64,000 bases of DNA from Anderseniella sp963698275. GTDB lineage: Bacteria; Pseudomonadota; Alphaproteobacteria; Rhizobiales; Aestuariivirgaceae. The DNA is taken from NCBI GenBank assembly GCA_963698275.1, contig CAVOQE010000001.1, positions 992,001 to 1,056,000 of the forward strand, written 5' to 3'. The translations under genes were made by a program, and so were the position numbers. Under the pieces are notes generated by a model that worked only from the letters and a program-made list of their open reading frames with translations, made no database searches and had not been told where the DNA came from. Within the stretch, counting starts at the first letter, position 1; every line of letters begins with the position of its first letter. Positions 1-8,704 of this stretch are shown here, piece by piece.

Positions 1-628
1 CGCGATGCGAGACATTGCGATAGCCGTCGCGCACGGTGAAACCGGCGGTGCCCATGTCGACAATGAACGATGTAATCAGCTTTTTCTTGCCGCGCGGTGT
101 GTCCTCTTCACCGCTGGCAGCATAAACGATAACGAAATCAGCAACATCGGCGTGAGAGATGAAGTGCTTGGTGCCGTTGATGATCCAGTCGTCGCCATCG
201 CGCACGGCGGTTGCCTTCATGCCGCGCAGGTCAGATCCGGCGCCGGGTTCGGTCATGGCCATGCAGTCGATCTTTTCGCCACGCACACAGGGCAGGGTAT
301 AGCGCTCGCGCTGCTCTTCATTGCACGCCATCAGAATGTTCGACGGCCGGGCGACGCAATTCCAGTGCAGGGCGTAATTGGTGCGGCCGAGTTCCTTTTC
401 ATACAATACCCAGGACTGGGTATCGAGGCCGGCGCCGCCGACTTCTTCCGGCATGTTGGCCGCATACAGACCGGCCTCAATGGCCTTGGCTTTCAGTTCC
501 TCGTACAGGTCGCGGCGCAACTCGCCGGTGCGTTCCACCTCGGCTTCATGCGGATACAGTTCGTTCTCCACAAACGCCCGTGTGGTATCCACGATCATGC
601 GTTGTTCTTCAGTGAGGTTGAAATCCAT
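1..628 (-). CDS. acyl-CoA dehydrogenase, C-terminal part beyond window edge
   Basis: The reading frame is open from the ATG at 628 to the left edge, giving 209 codons of a family that is usually about 380 residues long. It begins MDFNLTEEQR, carries the FAD/substrate signature AMTEPGAGSD at about residues 123-132 and WIINGTKHFIS at 148-158. These are the N-terminal helical domain and middle beta domain of acyl-CoA dehydrogenases, flavoenzymes that oxidise acyl-CoA thioesters to enoyl-CoA and pass electrons to ETF. The start lies 5 nt after the SDR stop, so it is the fourth gene of the carnitine operon. A role on a carnitine-related CoA ester such as gamma-butyrobetainyl-CoA is an inference from context. 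The catalytic Glu and C-terminal helices are outside the window. Confidence 0.9.
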   Translation of the reverse strand, partial: MDFNLTEEQRMIVDTTRAFVENELYPHEAEVERTGELRRDLYEELKAKAIEAGLYAANMPEEVGGAGLDTQSWVLYEKELGRTNYALHWNCVARPSNILMACNEEQRERYTLPCVRGEKIDCMAMTEPGAGSDLRGMKATAVRDGDDWIINGTKHFISHADVADFVIVYAASGEEDTPRGKKKLITSFIVDMGTAGFTVRDGYRNVSHR

Positions 629-633
629 GACAC

Positions 634-1404
634 TTACTCCGAGTGATAGGTTTCGGTGTGGCCGTCCACTGATATGGCCTGACCGGAAATGAATTTGGCG
701 GCGTCGGACGCCAGGTACTGGCACAAATCCGCAATTTCGGACGCCGTCGCGAAGCGGCGCATGGAGGTGCCGGACGTGTATTCGGTGCGCACTTTTTCCG
801 GTGATTTGCCGGTTTTTGCAGCTTCTGCAGCGATGACCCGGTCCATGCGATCCCCGTCCACCGAGCCCGGGCAGATGGCATTGCAGCGGATGTTGAAGGG
901 ACCTGTTTCCGCAGCCACTGATTTGGTGAACCCGATGACAGCCCATTTGGCTGCCGCATAGGGCGTGCGGAACGGACAGCCGAACAGGCCTGCGGTGGAT
1001 GACATGTTGATGATGCAACCGGACCTTTGCGCCTTCATGACCGGAACAACACGGCGGCAGGTGAGCATTTGCGCATCGAGGTTGATGGCAAGGCACTGAC
1101 GCCAAGCGTCGAGCGCCATTTCTTCCACGGCCGCTGTTGGACCGGCGATGCCGGCATTGTTGACCAGCACATCGCAACCGCCGAGATTGCTGAGTGCATC
1201 GCGCAGCCAGGCATCGACAGCGGCTTCATCGGTGACGTCGACCCTGGCAACACTTATGTTCGCATACTGTGACGCGAGTTGATCCAGGCCTTGCTGGTCC
1301 ACATCGCAGACATGAACCTGCGCACCTTGATCGGCGAACCGGGAGCCGATTTCCCGGCCTATACCGGCGCCTGCCGCGGTAATGATGATGCGCCGTGCCG
1401 ACAT
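634..1404 (-). CDS. SDR family oxidoreductase in carnitine operon
   Basis: This is a 256-residue classical short-chain dehydrogenase. It has a TAAGAGIG nucleotide-binding loop near residue 10, an NNAG motif near 87, a serine in INMSS near 136 and the catalytic Tyr/Lys in YAAAK near 150. An upstream TTG is in frame, but the ATG at 1404 overlaps the carnitine dehydrogenase stop (TGATG), implying translational coupling. Family membership is firm; the substrate is not visible. Oxidation or reduction of a hydroxy/keto acid linked to carnitine, or of acetoacetate released by the neighbouring BKACE, would fit the location. D-carnitine dehydrogenases are also SDRs, so that is another option. Confidence 0.9.
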   Translation of the reverse strand: MSARRIIITAAGAGIGREIGSRFADQGAQVHVCDVDQQGLDQLASQYANISVARVDVTDEAAVDAWLRDALSNLGGCDVLVNNAGIAGPTAAVEEMALDAWRQCLAINLDAQMLTCRRVVPVMKAQRSGCIINMSSTAGLFGCPFRTPYAAAKWAVIGFTKSVAAETGPFNIRCNAICPGSVDGDRMDRVIAAEAAKTGKSPEKVRTEYTSGTSMRRFATASEIADLCQYLASDAAKFISGQAISVDGHTETYHSE

Positions 1405-2366
1405 CAAACTTTTCCGTTCAGTACTTCACCAACGCCGATATTGTGCTTTTTGAGCACATGCATGATGTCGACCAGCACATCGTTGCGCCTGGTTTCCCAT
1501 TCACCCATGGTCCTGCCTTCAGCCTGAGCCTCGCAACCGCCAATCAGCTTGTCGGTAAGCTCGTCCGACCATTTGGGGAATTTCAGATCGGTCCAGGGTA
1601 ATTCGAGAGATGGATCGAACTGGGCCATGAAGGAGCGCATGCCGCCATCGCCGCCTGCCGTGTGATAGTGCAGGAATGAGCCCATGATGGACCAGCGCAG
1701 ACCGGCGGAGTAGATGATGGCCCTGTCGATGTCCTCGGTCGTGCCTATCCCTAAGTCCAGCACGTTCAGCGCCTCGCGCCACATCGCTTCCTGCAGACGG
1801 TCGCAGATATAGCCGTCGATTTCCTTCTTCAGGCGAAGCGGGAACATGCCGATGCTGCGATAAAACGCATCCGCGCGATCCATGGCGTCAGGCGATGTCG
1901 TCTCGCCGGCGACGGTCTCCACCAGTGGCAGCAGGTAGACCGGGTAGAACGGATGCCCGATGATGACGCGTTCTGGATGTCTGCACTTTGACTGCAGGCG
2001 CGTGGGCAGAAAGCCGGATGACGATGAGGCGATGACAACCGAGGGTCCGGCCAGGTCATCGATTTGCTCATACAGCGATATCTTCAGGTCTTCGCGCTCC
2101 GGTGCTGCTTCCTGAATCCAGTCAGCGGCTTGGCACATTTCCTTCAAGTCGGTTGTGAAGGTGAGGGTGCCTATGGTGTCGCGCTTGCCTCCCATCAGCT
2201 TGATCATGGAGGGCCAGGCGCGCTCAATCTTGTCGCGCATTGCCTGTTCCGATGCCGGAAACGGGTCATAGGCGATGACATCAACCCCGTGCGCCATGGC
2301 ACGCGCCGCCCAGCCGGCTCCAATGACGCCTGAGCCGGCTATGCCGAGCGTTTTGATTCCGGTCAT
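1404..2366 (-). CDS. cdhA: L-carnitine 3-dehydrogenase
   Basis: This 320-residue protein belongs to the 3-hydroxyacyl-CoA dehydrogenase superfamily. An NAD-binding Rossmann motif GSGVIGAGWAAR lies at residues 11-22, followed by ASSSSGFLPT and the GHPFYPVYLLPLVE segment near residue 140. This pattern fits carnitine dehydrogenases, which oxidise L-carnitine to 3-dehydrocarnitine with NAD. The length corresponds to the dehydrogenase alone; the longer bacterial form has a fused C-terminal betainyl-CoA thioesterase, absent here. The start overlaps the BKACE stop by 4 nt (ATGA). The BKACE neighbour and a CdhR-like regulator strongly support the substrate assignment. Confidence 0.87.
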   Translation of the reverse strand: MTGIKTLGIAGSGVIGAGWAARAMAHGVDVIAYDPFPASEQAMRDKIERAWPSMIKLMGGKRDTIGTLTFTTDLKEMCQAADWIQEAAPEREDLKISLYEQIDDLAGPSVVIASSSSGFLPTRLQSKCRHPERVIIGHPFYPVYLLPLVETVAGETTSPDAMDRADAFYRSIGMFPLRLKKEIDGYICDRLQEAMWREALNVLDLGIGTTEDIDRAIIYSAGLRWSIMGSFLHYHTAGGDGGMRSFMAQFDPSLELPWTDLKFPKWSDELTDKLIGGCEAQAEGRTMGEWETRRNDVLVDIMHVLKKHNIGVGEVLNGKV

Positions 2367-3250
2367 GAGTTGAGGCCCAGTATGGCCCGGGCCTCGGCCG
2401 GAGTGGCAACTTGTGCACCCAGCAGGCGGATGATTTCCGTGGCGCGCTCAGTCAACGAGCCGTTGGAGGCATAGACACCCTTGTCGAGATAGAGATTGTC
2501 CTCCAGCCCAACCCGGACATGGCCGCCCAGGATCATGGCCTGCGCCGCCATGGGCATCTGCCAGCGGCCGATGCCGAAGCCGGCCCAGACGCACTCGTGC
2601 GGCAGTTGCGACACCATATAGGTCATGGTCTCGGTGTTGACCGGTGCGCCCCAGGGAATGCCAAGGCACAGCTGGAACATCGGAATGCCGGAAATCAGGC
2701 CTTCGGAGACGAGTTGCTTGGCGAACCAGAGATTGCCGGAGTCAAAAATTTCCATTTCCGGTTTCACGCCGTAAGACTGGATCAGCCTGGCTTGTTCGCG
2801 CAATTGCACGGGTGTCTGCACGACGATGGAATTGGTGTCGCCGAAGTTCAGAGACCCACAGTCCAGCGTGCAGATTTCCGGGCGCAGTTCGCTGACATGG
2901 AGCAAGCGCTCGACCGGACCGACGAGATCGGTATTGTCTTCATCGAAGTTGCGCGGGCTCTCACCGTCGCCGATCATCAGGTCACCCCCCATGCCGGCAG
3001 TCAGGTTGATGATGACATCGGTGTTCTTGGCCCGAATGCGCTCCATGACATCACGGTAGTAGTCGACATTGCGGACGCCTTTACCGGTTTCGGGTTCACG
3101 CACATGGCAATGGACGATGGCAGCGCCGGCAGATGCTGCCTCAAGGGCTGAATTGGCAATCTGTTCGGGAGTTACGGGAATGGCCGGGTGCTTGCCGACC
3201 GTGTCGCCGGCGCCGGTGACAGCGCAGGTGATGATGACCTTGGGGTTCAT
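2363..3250 (-). CDS. cdhC: BKACE family 3-dehydrocarnitine cleavage enzyme
   Basis: This 295-residue protein is in the beta-keto acid cleavage enzyme family (BKACE, formerly DUF849). The N-terminal strand and zinc-binding HxH occur as AAIVHCHVREP near residue 45, in a TIM-barrel frame, with VIINLTAGMGG near 80. The characterised carnitine-pathway member condenses dehydrocarnitine with acetyl-CoA to give betainyl-CoA and acetoacetate. It is the first gene of the operon; a GGGAG ribosome-binding site sits 7 nt upstream of the ATG. Other BKACE substrates are possible in principle, but the adjacent carnitine dehydrogenase makes dehydrocarnitine the best choice. No separate betainyl-CoA thioesterase gene is visible; it may lie left of the window. 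Confidence 0.87.
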   Translation of the reverse strand: MNPKVIITCAVTGAGDTVGKHPAIPVTPEQIANSALEAASAGAAIVHCHVREPETGKGVRNVDYYRDVMERIRAKNTDVIINLTAGMGGDLMIGDGESPRNFDEDNTDLVGPVERLLHVSELRPEICTLDCGSLNFGDTNSIVVQTPVQLREQARLIQSYGVKPEMEIFDSGNLWFAKQLVSEGLISGIPMFQLCLGIPWGAPVNTETMTYMVSQLPHECVWAGFGIGRWQMPMAAQAMILGGHVRVGLEDNLYLDKGVYASNGSLTERATEIIRLLGAQVATPAEARAILGLNS

Positions 3251-3307
3251 GGAGCTTCTCCCTCGAGTTTGCGGTTGACAGGAAGTCTATCGGGCGAGCA
3301 AACTTTG

Positions 3308-3341
3308 ATTTGAGGAAAAACGACAGAAATTTGAGTAAAAT
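3308..3341. promoter_or_regulatory. direct-repeat operator candidate for the CdhR-like regulator
   Basis: Two direct repeats, ATTTGAGGAAAA at 3308 and ATTTGAGTAAAA at 3329, match at 11 of 12 positions and start 21 bp apart, which is two helical turns. That geometry is typical of AraC-family half-sites. The site lies 58-91 bp upstream of the BKACE ATG and ends 5 bp before the regulator's own ATG, so it could serve operon activation and autoregulation together. Binding is inferred. Confidence 0.6.
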
Positions 3342-3346
3342 CGCCA

Positions 3347-4309
3347 ATGCGTGCGCCGTTCGATATCGTGTTTCTGCTGCTGCCGAACTTTTCGATGATT
3401 GCGCTGTATTCGGCGCTGGAGCCGTTGCGGGTGGCCAACAGGTTTGCAGGCGAATTGTTTACATGGCGATTTGCTTCACTGGACGGCAATGCGGTTACGG
3501 CATCCAACGCAATTCCGGTATCCGTATCAGCAGCCATGCCAACGATAGGAAGACCCAACCTGGTGATGGTTTGTTCGAGCTATGATCACCAGCACGCAAT
3601 CGGCCCGGATCTGCGCGCCGCACTGCGCAAGCTGGACGCTGCCGGTGTCTGGCTGGGTGGGCTTGATACCGGTTCCATCGTGCTGGCCGAGGCTGGCGTT
3701 CTGGACGGCCGGCGGGCAACCTGCCATTGGGAAACGCTGAGCGCCATGCGCGAGGACTACCCCCGCGTGTCTGTCACTGATGCGTTGTATGAAATTGACG
3801 GTCCGCGCCTGACGTCATCAGGCGGTACCGCACCTCTCGACATGATGCTGGCCTGGATCGGGTCGCTGCATGGCCGCGACCTGGCAACACGGGTTGCAGA
3901 CACCCTTGTGCATGCCCGTCACGGCGAAGCGCCGGGCGGTACACGCATTCCCGCCCGGACCCGCTATGGGGTTGATGACGATGCGTTGCTGGCTGCGATC
4001 TCTGCGATGGAAAACCATCTGGAGGATATATTGCGGCTGGAAGACGTGGCTGATGCAGCCGGGGTGTCGCCGCGCCAGCTTGAGCGCCGGTTCAAACGTT
4101 TGCTGGGCATGCCGCCCATGCGGTTTTACCTGTCCTTGAGGCTTGAAAGGGCGGAGCACCTGTTGATGTATTCCCGGCTCAGTGTGCGCGATGCCGGGCT
4201 GGCTTCGGGTTTTGCGTCAATTGCCCAGTTTTCCCGGGCCTACAGGACGAGGTACGGGCTTTCACCGAAGCAACACCGCAGGAAAAATGCCGCCGACGCC
4301 GGCGTTTAA
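3347..4309 (+). CDS. cdhR: GlxA/CdhR-type AraC family transcriptional regulator
   Basis: This 320-residue regulator has an N-terminal DJ-1/PfpI-like domain (about residues 1-180, with FLLLPNFSMIALYSALEPLR and SSGGTAPLDMMLAWIG) and a C-terminal AraC double helix-turn-helix (about 220-310, including AGVSPRQLERRFK and ASIAQFSRAYRTRYG). In Pseudomonas, CdhR has this GATase1-AraC architecture and activates carnitine catabolism. It is divergently transcribed from the carnitine operon across 96 bp holding a direct-repeat operator candidate. The start ATG follows the repeats so closely that regulator binding could mask its translation or transcription start. Assignment as CdhR rests on context as well as architecture. 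Confidence 0.88.
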   Translation: MRAPFDIVFLLLPNFSMIALYSALEPLRVANRFAGELFTWRFASLDGNAVTASNAIPVSVSAAMPTIGRPNLVMVCSSYDHQHAIGPDLRAALRKLDAAGVWLGGLDTGSIVLAEAGVLDGRRATCHWETLSAMREDYPRVSVTDALYEIDGPRLTSSGGTAPLDMMLAWIGSLHGRDLATRVADTLVHARHGEAPGGTRIPARTRYGVDDDALLAAISAMENHLEDILRLEDVADAAGVSPRQLERRFKRLLGMPPMRFYLSLRLERAEHLLMYSRLSVRDAGLASGFASIAQFSRAYRTRYGLSPKQHRRKNAADAGV

Positions 4310-4370
4310 ACACTGGATCCCAAATGGCAGTGTGCCTGGATTTTCTGCCGGCCCGGCCCGAAAATCGCTG

Positions 4371-4793
4371 TCAGGCGCTGTCGCCGGGCAGTTTTTCGAG
4401 GCTCACACCCGCAATGCGCCATGAACCGTCAGGGTGTTGTTCAAATGTGTAGATGGCTCTCCATGACCGGCCCTGTTGATCGACAATGTCAACGATTTGA
4501 ACCGGCCGGCCGGCAGTCTCCAGCGAGGTCTGGCCAAAGCGGAATTTTTCCGGCCGGTATACCGGCGCATACTGACGCCTGACCATTTCCATGAACCGTT
4601 CCGGTGACTGGAAGATCGATCGCAATTTCAAGGATGCGAAGCCGAATGCTGTCACACCGTCATTGTTGCGAAATGCCTCAATCTGGCTCGAGATGATGGA
4701 CTTCAGTGTCTCAGGTTCCTGGGCATGGCCTGGAGGGGCACCTGCGAGAAGACCTGAAACAACAATCATGACGCTTGTGATTTTTCCGAACAT
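4371..4793 (-). CDS. exported DUF4864-type protein
   Basis: The gene encodes about 140 residues. I chose the ATG at 4793, not the longer frame from 4850, because an AAAGGG ribosome-binding site sits just upstream and the product then begins with a clear signal peptide (MFGKITSVMIVVSGLLAG, cleavage after the following GHAQ). The mature part has a SIISSQIEAFRNNDG helix and a SWRAIYTFEQHPDGSWRIAG beta hairpin, matching the DUF4864 family, which looks like an SnoaL/NTF2-type fold. Function is unknown; it is predicted to be periplasmic. It converges with the CdhR-like gene and shares no operon with its neighbours. Confidence 0.8.
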   Translation of the reverse strand: MFGKITSVMIVVSGLLAGAPPGHAQEPETLKSIISSQIEAFRNNDGVTAFGFASLKLRSIFQSPERFMEMVRRQYAPVYRPEKFRFGQTSLETAGRPVQIVDIVDQQGRSWRAIYTFEQHPDGSWRIAGVSLEKLPGDSA

Positions 4794-4883
4794 ACCCACC
4801 CTTTCGCCAAGTTTTCCATCTGTCGGTGATGTATACGCCAAAATGCGCAACCAGGATGAATGGTACTGCTTGACCTTGGCTTG

Positions 4884-4900
4884 CAGCTTGACGCAAGCTG
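4884..4900. promoter_or_regulatory. perfect 7-bp inverted repeat upstream of coxS
   Basis: CAGCTTG and CAAGCTG arms flank a 3-nt centre (ACG), 63 bp before the coxS ATG in the only promoter-sized gap ahead of the molybdenum hydroxylase genes. It could be an operator for an unseen regulator or a small hairpin. No regulator gene for this cluster is visible nearby. Confidence 0.35.
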
Positions 4901-4962
4901 GCCCCCGGCAAAGCCGCCAGATGGATCATGGCGGGTGATTTGAATACAAAGGGAGGTTCTGA

Positions 4963-5427
4963 ATGCCGGCAATATCAATGACGGTGAACGGCGAAAAAGT
5001 CTGTGGCGACGTCGAAGGCCGCACACTTCTTGTCGACTTCATTCGCGGTAATCTTGGAAAAACAGGTACCCACGTTGGTTGCGATACCAGTCAGTGCGGG
5101 GCTTGCGTGGTGCATGTCGATGGCAAGGCCATAAAATCATGCACGGCTCTGGCGATCGCCTGTGACGGTGCAACAGTCGACACGGTCGAAGGTCTTGCCA
5201 AGGACGGCAAGCTGCATCCCATGCAGGAAGCCTTCCGCGAAAACCACGGTCTGCAATGCGGCTTCTGTACGCCCGGCATGATCATGGCGGGTATCGATAT
5301 CGTGAAGCGCAAGGGCAAGAAGCTCAAGGAAGAGACCATTCGCGAAGAGCTGGAAGGCAATATCTGCCGCTGTACCGGCTATCACAACATCGTAAAGGCC
5401 ATTCAGGCAGGCGCTGCCAAGATGTGA
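4963..5427 (+). CDS. coxS: CO-dehydrogenase-type [2Fe-2S] small subunit
   Basis: The 154-residue protein has the two-cluster arrangement of molybdenum hydroxylase small subunits: a plant-ferredoxin-like domain with CDTSQCGACVVHVDGKAIKSC spacing (about residues 42-62) and a helical second domain with CGFCTPGM near 101 and CRCTGYHN near 138. It relays electrons from the molybdenum site of CoxL to FAD on CoxM in the cytoplasm. A GGGAGG ribosome-binding site precedes the ATG. It is the first gene of an S-L-M operon, the order typical of form II CO-dehydrogenase-like enzymes. The length is normal. Confidence 0.95.
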   Translation: MPAISMTVNGEKVCGDVEGRTLLVDFIRGNLGKTGTHVGCDTSQCGACVVHVDGKAIKSCTALAIACDGATVDTVEGLAKDGKLHPMQEAFRENHGLQCGFCTPGMIMAGIDIVKRKGKKLKEETIREELEGNICRCTGYHNIVKAIQAGAAKM

Positions 5428-5500
5428 CGAGCACCGGTCGCCCTATCGTGGCGCAGGCCGGGTTGGAACATGTTACCGAGTTAGAGGAAACGAAAATCAA

Positions 5501-7864
5501 ATGAGTGATACAGGCATTGGCGCACGCATGCTGCGCAAGGAAGATCACCGCTTCATCACCGGCAAGGGCCGGTATACCGACGACATCAACCTGCCGGGAC
5601 AGGCGGTTGGATATTTTCTGCGCTCACCCCATGCGCATGCAGAGATCAAGAAAATCGACATCAAGAAGGCTGAGAAGGCACCCGGTGTGTTGTGCGTGCT
5701 GACCGGTGAAGATGCTGCGGCTGACAATATCGGCGGTGTGATCTGTGGCTGGATGATCCATTCCAAGGACGGTTCGCCGATGAAGGCGGGACCACATCCG
5801 GTGCTGGCGCAAGGCAAGGTCCGCCATGTCGGCGATCAGGTGGCGGTCGTTGTCGCTCATACCATGGCGCAGGCAAAAGCCGCTGCCGAAATGATCAACG
5901 TCACCTACAACGTGCTTGATGCCAATGTGGATCCGGTGGCCTCGCAGAAACGCGGCGCACCGCAGGTGCATGATGTGGCGTCCAAGAACACTGTGTTTGA
6001 GTGGGAGATTGGCGACAAGGGCGCAACCGAGGCCGCTTTCGCCAGCGCTGCCCACATCACCACACTTGATCTGACGAACAACCGGCTGGCGCCAAATGCC
6101 ATGGAGCCGCGTGCCGCCATCGGCTCGTATGATGAAGGTGAAGATCACTACACGCTCTACACCACCAGCCAGAATCCGCATGTGGCACGGCTGGTCATTT
6201 CCGCCTTTGTGGGACTGGCACCAGAACACAAACTGCGCGTGATTGCGCCTGACGTGGGCGGCGGTTTCGGCTCCAAGATATTCATCTATGCCGAAGAGGT
6301 TGTGTGTCTGTGGGCGTCCCGTCGCGCCGGCGGTGTGCCGGTCAAATGGGTTGCCGACCGCTCGGAAGCCTTCCTGACCGATGCCAATGGCCGCGATCAC
6401 GTGACCAAGGCGGAACTGGCAATCGACAAGGACGGCAAGGTCACCGGGCTGCGCGCCAAGACGATTGCAAACATGGGAGCTTATCTGTCGACTTTTGCGT
6501 CGTCCGTGCCGACCTATCTTTATGCAACGCTGTTGTCGGGCCAGTACAATATTCCCAACATTTACGCGGAAGTGGATGCGGTCTACACCAACACCTCTCC
6601 GGTGGATGCCTATCGCGGTGCCGGCAGGCCGGAAGCGACCTATGTCGTGGAGCGGCTGATGGAAACAGCGGCTCGCGAGCTGGGCATGGACCCGGCCGAG
6701 TTCAGGGCGAAGAACTTCATCAATTCATTCCCGCATCAGACACCTGTCATCATGTGTTATGACGCAGGCGATTACAGTGCATCGCAGAAAAAGGCGATGG
6801 AGATGATCGATTATGCCGGCTTTGAAAAGCGTAAAGCTGCTTCTGCCCGCAAGGGCAAGCTGCGCGGTATCGGGTTTTCCAACTATATCGAAGCCTGCGG
6901 TATCGCACCATCTGCGGCGGTCGGTTCACTGGGAGCCGGTGTCGGGTTGTGGGAGTCGGCTGAAGTTCGCGTGAACCCGGTCGGTACGGTGGAAATTCTC
7001 ACCGGGTCGCACAGCCACGGCCAGGGCCATGAGACGACCTTTGCACAGCTTGTATCGGACCGGCTGGGTATTCCGGCCGACCAGGTGGCCATCGTTCATG
7101 GCGACACCGACAAGGTTCAGTTCGGCATGGGCACTTATGGGTCGCGTTCCGGCGCGGTCGGCATGACGGCCATTTCCAAGGCGCTTGACAAGATCGAGGC
7201 CAAGGCGAGGAAAGTGGCAGCCCATGTGATGGAAGCGTCCGAGAGCGATATCGAGTTCAAGGACGGCAGCTTCTCGGTCAAGGGCACCGACAAGAAGATG
7301 GCGTTTGGCGAAGTAGCACTGTCTGCCTATGTGGCGCACAAGTTTCCGACGTCTGAAATCGAGCCGGGCCTCAAGGAGGGCGCGTTCCACGACCCGACCA
7401 ACTTCACCTTCCCGGCGGGCTGTCATATCTGCGAACTGGAAGTCGATACCGATACCGGTGTTACCGAGATTGTCGACTGGGTAGCCGTGGATGACTTCGG
7501 CAACATCATCAATCCGATGATTGTTGAAGGCCAGGTGCATGGCGGCATTGCGCAAGGTATCGGTCAGGCGCTTACTGAGGCGGTTGTCTATGATGAAAGC
7601 GGTCAGCTTCTGACCGGATCTTATATGGATTACTGCATGCCACGGGCCGACAACCTGCCATCGTTCAAGCTGGGCTTTACCAAGACCGAGTGCCCGTCAA
7701 ACCCGTTGGGTATCAAGGGCTGCGGTGAGGCAGGCGCGATCGCAGCACCTGCAGCGGTCATGAATGCCCTGACCAGCGCACTGGGTGTCAAGGACGTGCC
7801 CATGCCGGCAACGCCGCAAAATGTCTGGAACGCCATGGCGCACCTGCGCGAAGCGGCTGAATAA
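5501..7864 (+). CDS. coxL: form II CoxL-like molybdopterin-binding large subunit
   Basis: This 787-residue molybdenum hydroxylase large subunit begins with the usual ARMLRKEDHRFITGKGRYTDD segment and includes GGGFGSKIF near residue 252. The active-site loop reads AYRGAGR near residue 370, the signature of form II enzymes; true aerobic CO dehydrogenases (form I) carry AYRCSFR with a cysteine bound to copper. The catalytic glutamate is in GCGEAGAIAAP near residue 741. Form II enzymes have poorly known substrates (aldehydes, purines or other heterocycles are candidates), so CO oxidation should not be assumed. The gap to coxS is 73 nt; an AGAGGAAA ribosome-binding site precedes the ATG. Confidence 0.93.
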   Translation: MSDTGIGARMLRKEDHRFITGKGRYTDDINLPGQAVGYFLRSPHAHAEIKKIDIKKAEKAPGVLCVLTGEDAAADNIGGVICGWMIHSKDGSPMKAGPHPVLAQGKVRHVGDQVAVVVAHTMAQAKAAAEMINVTYNVLDANVDPVASQKRGAPQVHDVASKNTVFEWEIGDKGATEAAFASAAHITTLDLTNNRLAPNAMEPRAAIGSYDEGEDHYTLYTTSQNPHVARLVISAFVGLAPEHKLRVIAPDVGGGFGSKIFIYAEEVVCLWASRRAGGVPVKWVADRSEAFLTDANGRDHVTKAELAIDKDGKVTGLRAKTIANMGAYLSTFASSVPTYLYATLLSGQYNIPNIYAEVDAVYTNTSPVDAYRGAGRPEATYVVERLMETAARELGMDPAEFRAKNFINSFPHQTPVIMCYDAGDYSASQKKAMEMIDYAGFEKRKAASARKGKLRGIGFSNYIEACGIAPSAAVGSLGAGVGLWESAEVRVNPVGTVEILTGSHSHGQGHETTFAQLVSDRLGIPADQVAIVHGDTDKVQFGMGTYGSRSGAVGMTAISKALDKIEAKARKVAAHVMEASESDIEFKDGSFSVKGTDKKMAFGEVALSAYVAHKFPTSEIEPGLKEGAFHDPTNFTFPAGCHICELEVDTDTGVTEIVDWVAVDDFGNIINPMIVEGQVHGGIAQGIGQALTEAVVYDESGQLLTGSYMDYCMPRADNLPSFKLGFTKTECPSNPLGIKGCGEAGAIAAPAAVMNALTSALGVKDVPMPATPQNVWNAMAHLREAAE

Positions 7865-7887
7865 ACCAAAGGGACAGGAGAAAACCT

Positions 7888-8682
7888 ATGTATGAATTTG
7901 AATATCACCGTCCCAAGAAGCTGGCGGATGCGGTCAAGCTGATCAAGTCGAAGAAGGAAGGCAAGCTGATGTCGGGGGGCATGACGCTGATCCCGACCAT
8001 GAAGCAGCGCCTGGCTTCGCCGACAGATGTGATCGATCTCTCAGGCCTGGGCAATTCAGGTGTGAGTGTCAGCAAGACCAAGGTCACCATCAAGGCAGGC
8101 ACCACCCATGCGGAAGTCGCTTCCAGCTCAGACCTGAAGAAGGCCGTACCGGCACTGGCCGCACTGGCCGGCATGATCGGAGATCCGCATGTACGCCACA
8201 AAGGCACCATCGGCGGCTCGGTCGCCAATGCAGACCCGGCGGCGGACTATCCCGCAGCCCTGCTGGCACTCAATGCCAAGGTGGTGACGGACAGCCGTAC
8301 AATTGAAGCCGACAAGTTCTTCAAGGCTCTGTTTGAAACAGCATTGCGGACAAACGAGATCATCAAGCAGATCGAGTTTGAAATCCCGGAAAAGTCCGCA
8401 TACTCGAAGTTCCCGAACCCGGCATCACGCTATGCCATGGTCGGCGTATTTGTTGCTGACTTCGGCAAGAAGGGTGTTCGTGTCGGAGTGACCGGTGCGA
8501 AAGGCTCGGCTTATCGCGAGAAGGCGATGGAAAAGGCACTGACAGCAGATTTCTCCGCTGACGCAATCGCCAAGGTGAAAATCAAGGCTGACGACATGAA
8601 CGCAGACATTCACGCGTCTGCCGAGTATCGCGCGCATCTTGTGGGCGTGATGGCCAAGCGGGCAATTGCTGCAGCGAAGTAG
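7888..8682 (+). CDS. coxM: CO-dehydrogenase-type FAD-binding medium subunit
   Basis: This 264-residue flavoprotein subunit carries the two family FAD motifs, SGGMTLIPTMKQRLASP at about residues 31-47 and TIGGSVANADPAADYPAALL at about 108-127, followed by the CO_deh_flav_C domain. It takes electrons from the CoxS clusters and passes them to quinone or another acceptor. It follows coxL by 23 nt with an ACAGGAGAA ribosome-binding site. A factor-independent terminator lies directly after it, so the three structural genes can form a transcript of their own, separate from the maturation genes. Confidence 0.94.
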   Translation: MYEFEYHRPKKLADAVKLIKSKKEGKLMSGGMTLIPTMKQRLASPTDVIDLSGLGNSGVSVSKTKVTIKAGTTHAEVASSSDLKKAVPALAALAGMIGDPHVRHKGTIGGSVANADPAADYPAALLALNAKVVTDSRTIEADKFFKALFETALRTNEIIKQIEFEIPEKSAYSKFPNPASRYAMVGVFVADFGKKGVRVGVTGAKGSAYREKAMEKALTADFSADAIAKVKIKADDMNADIHASAEYRAHLVGVMAKRAIAAAK

Positions 8683-8704
8683 GCCAAACCCCGTATCAAT
8701 GGCG

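Noticed and set aside
4963..8682. Calling the Cox-like genes a true aerobic CO dehydrogenase
   Set aside because: The active-site loop is AYRGAGR (form II), without the copper-binding cysteine of form I.
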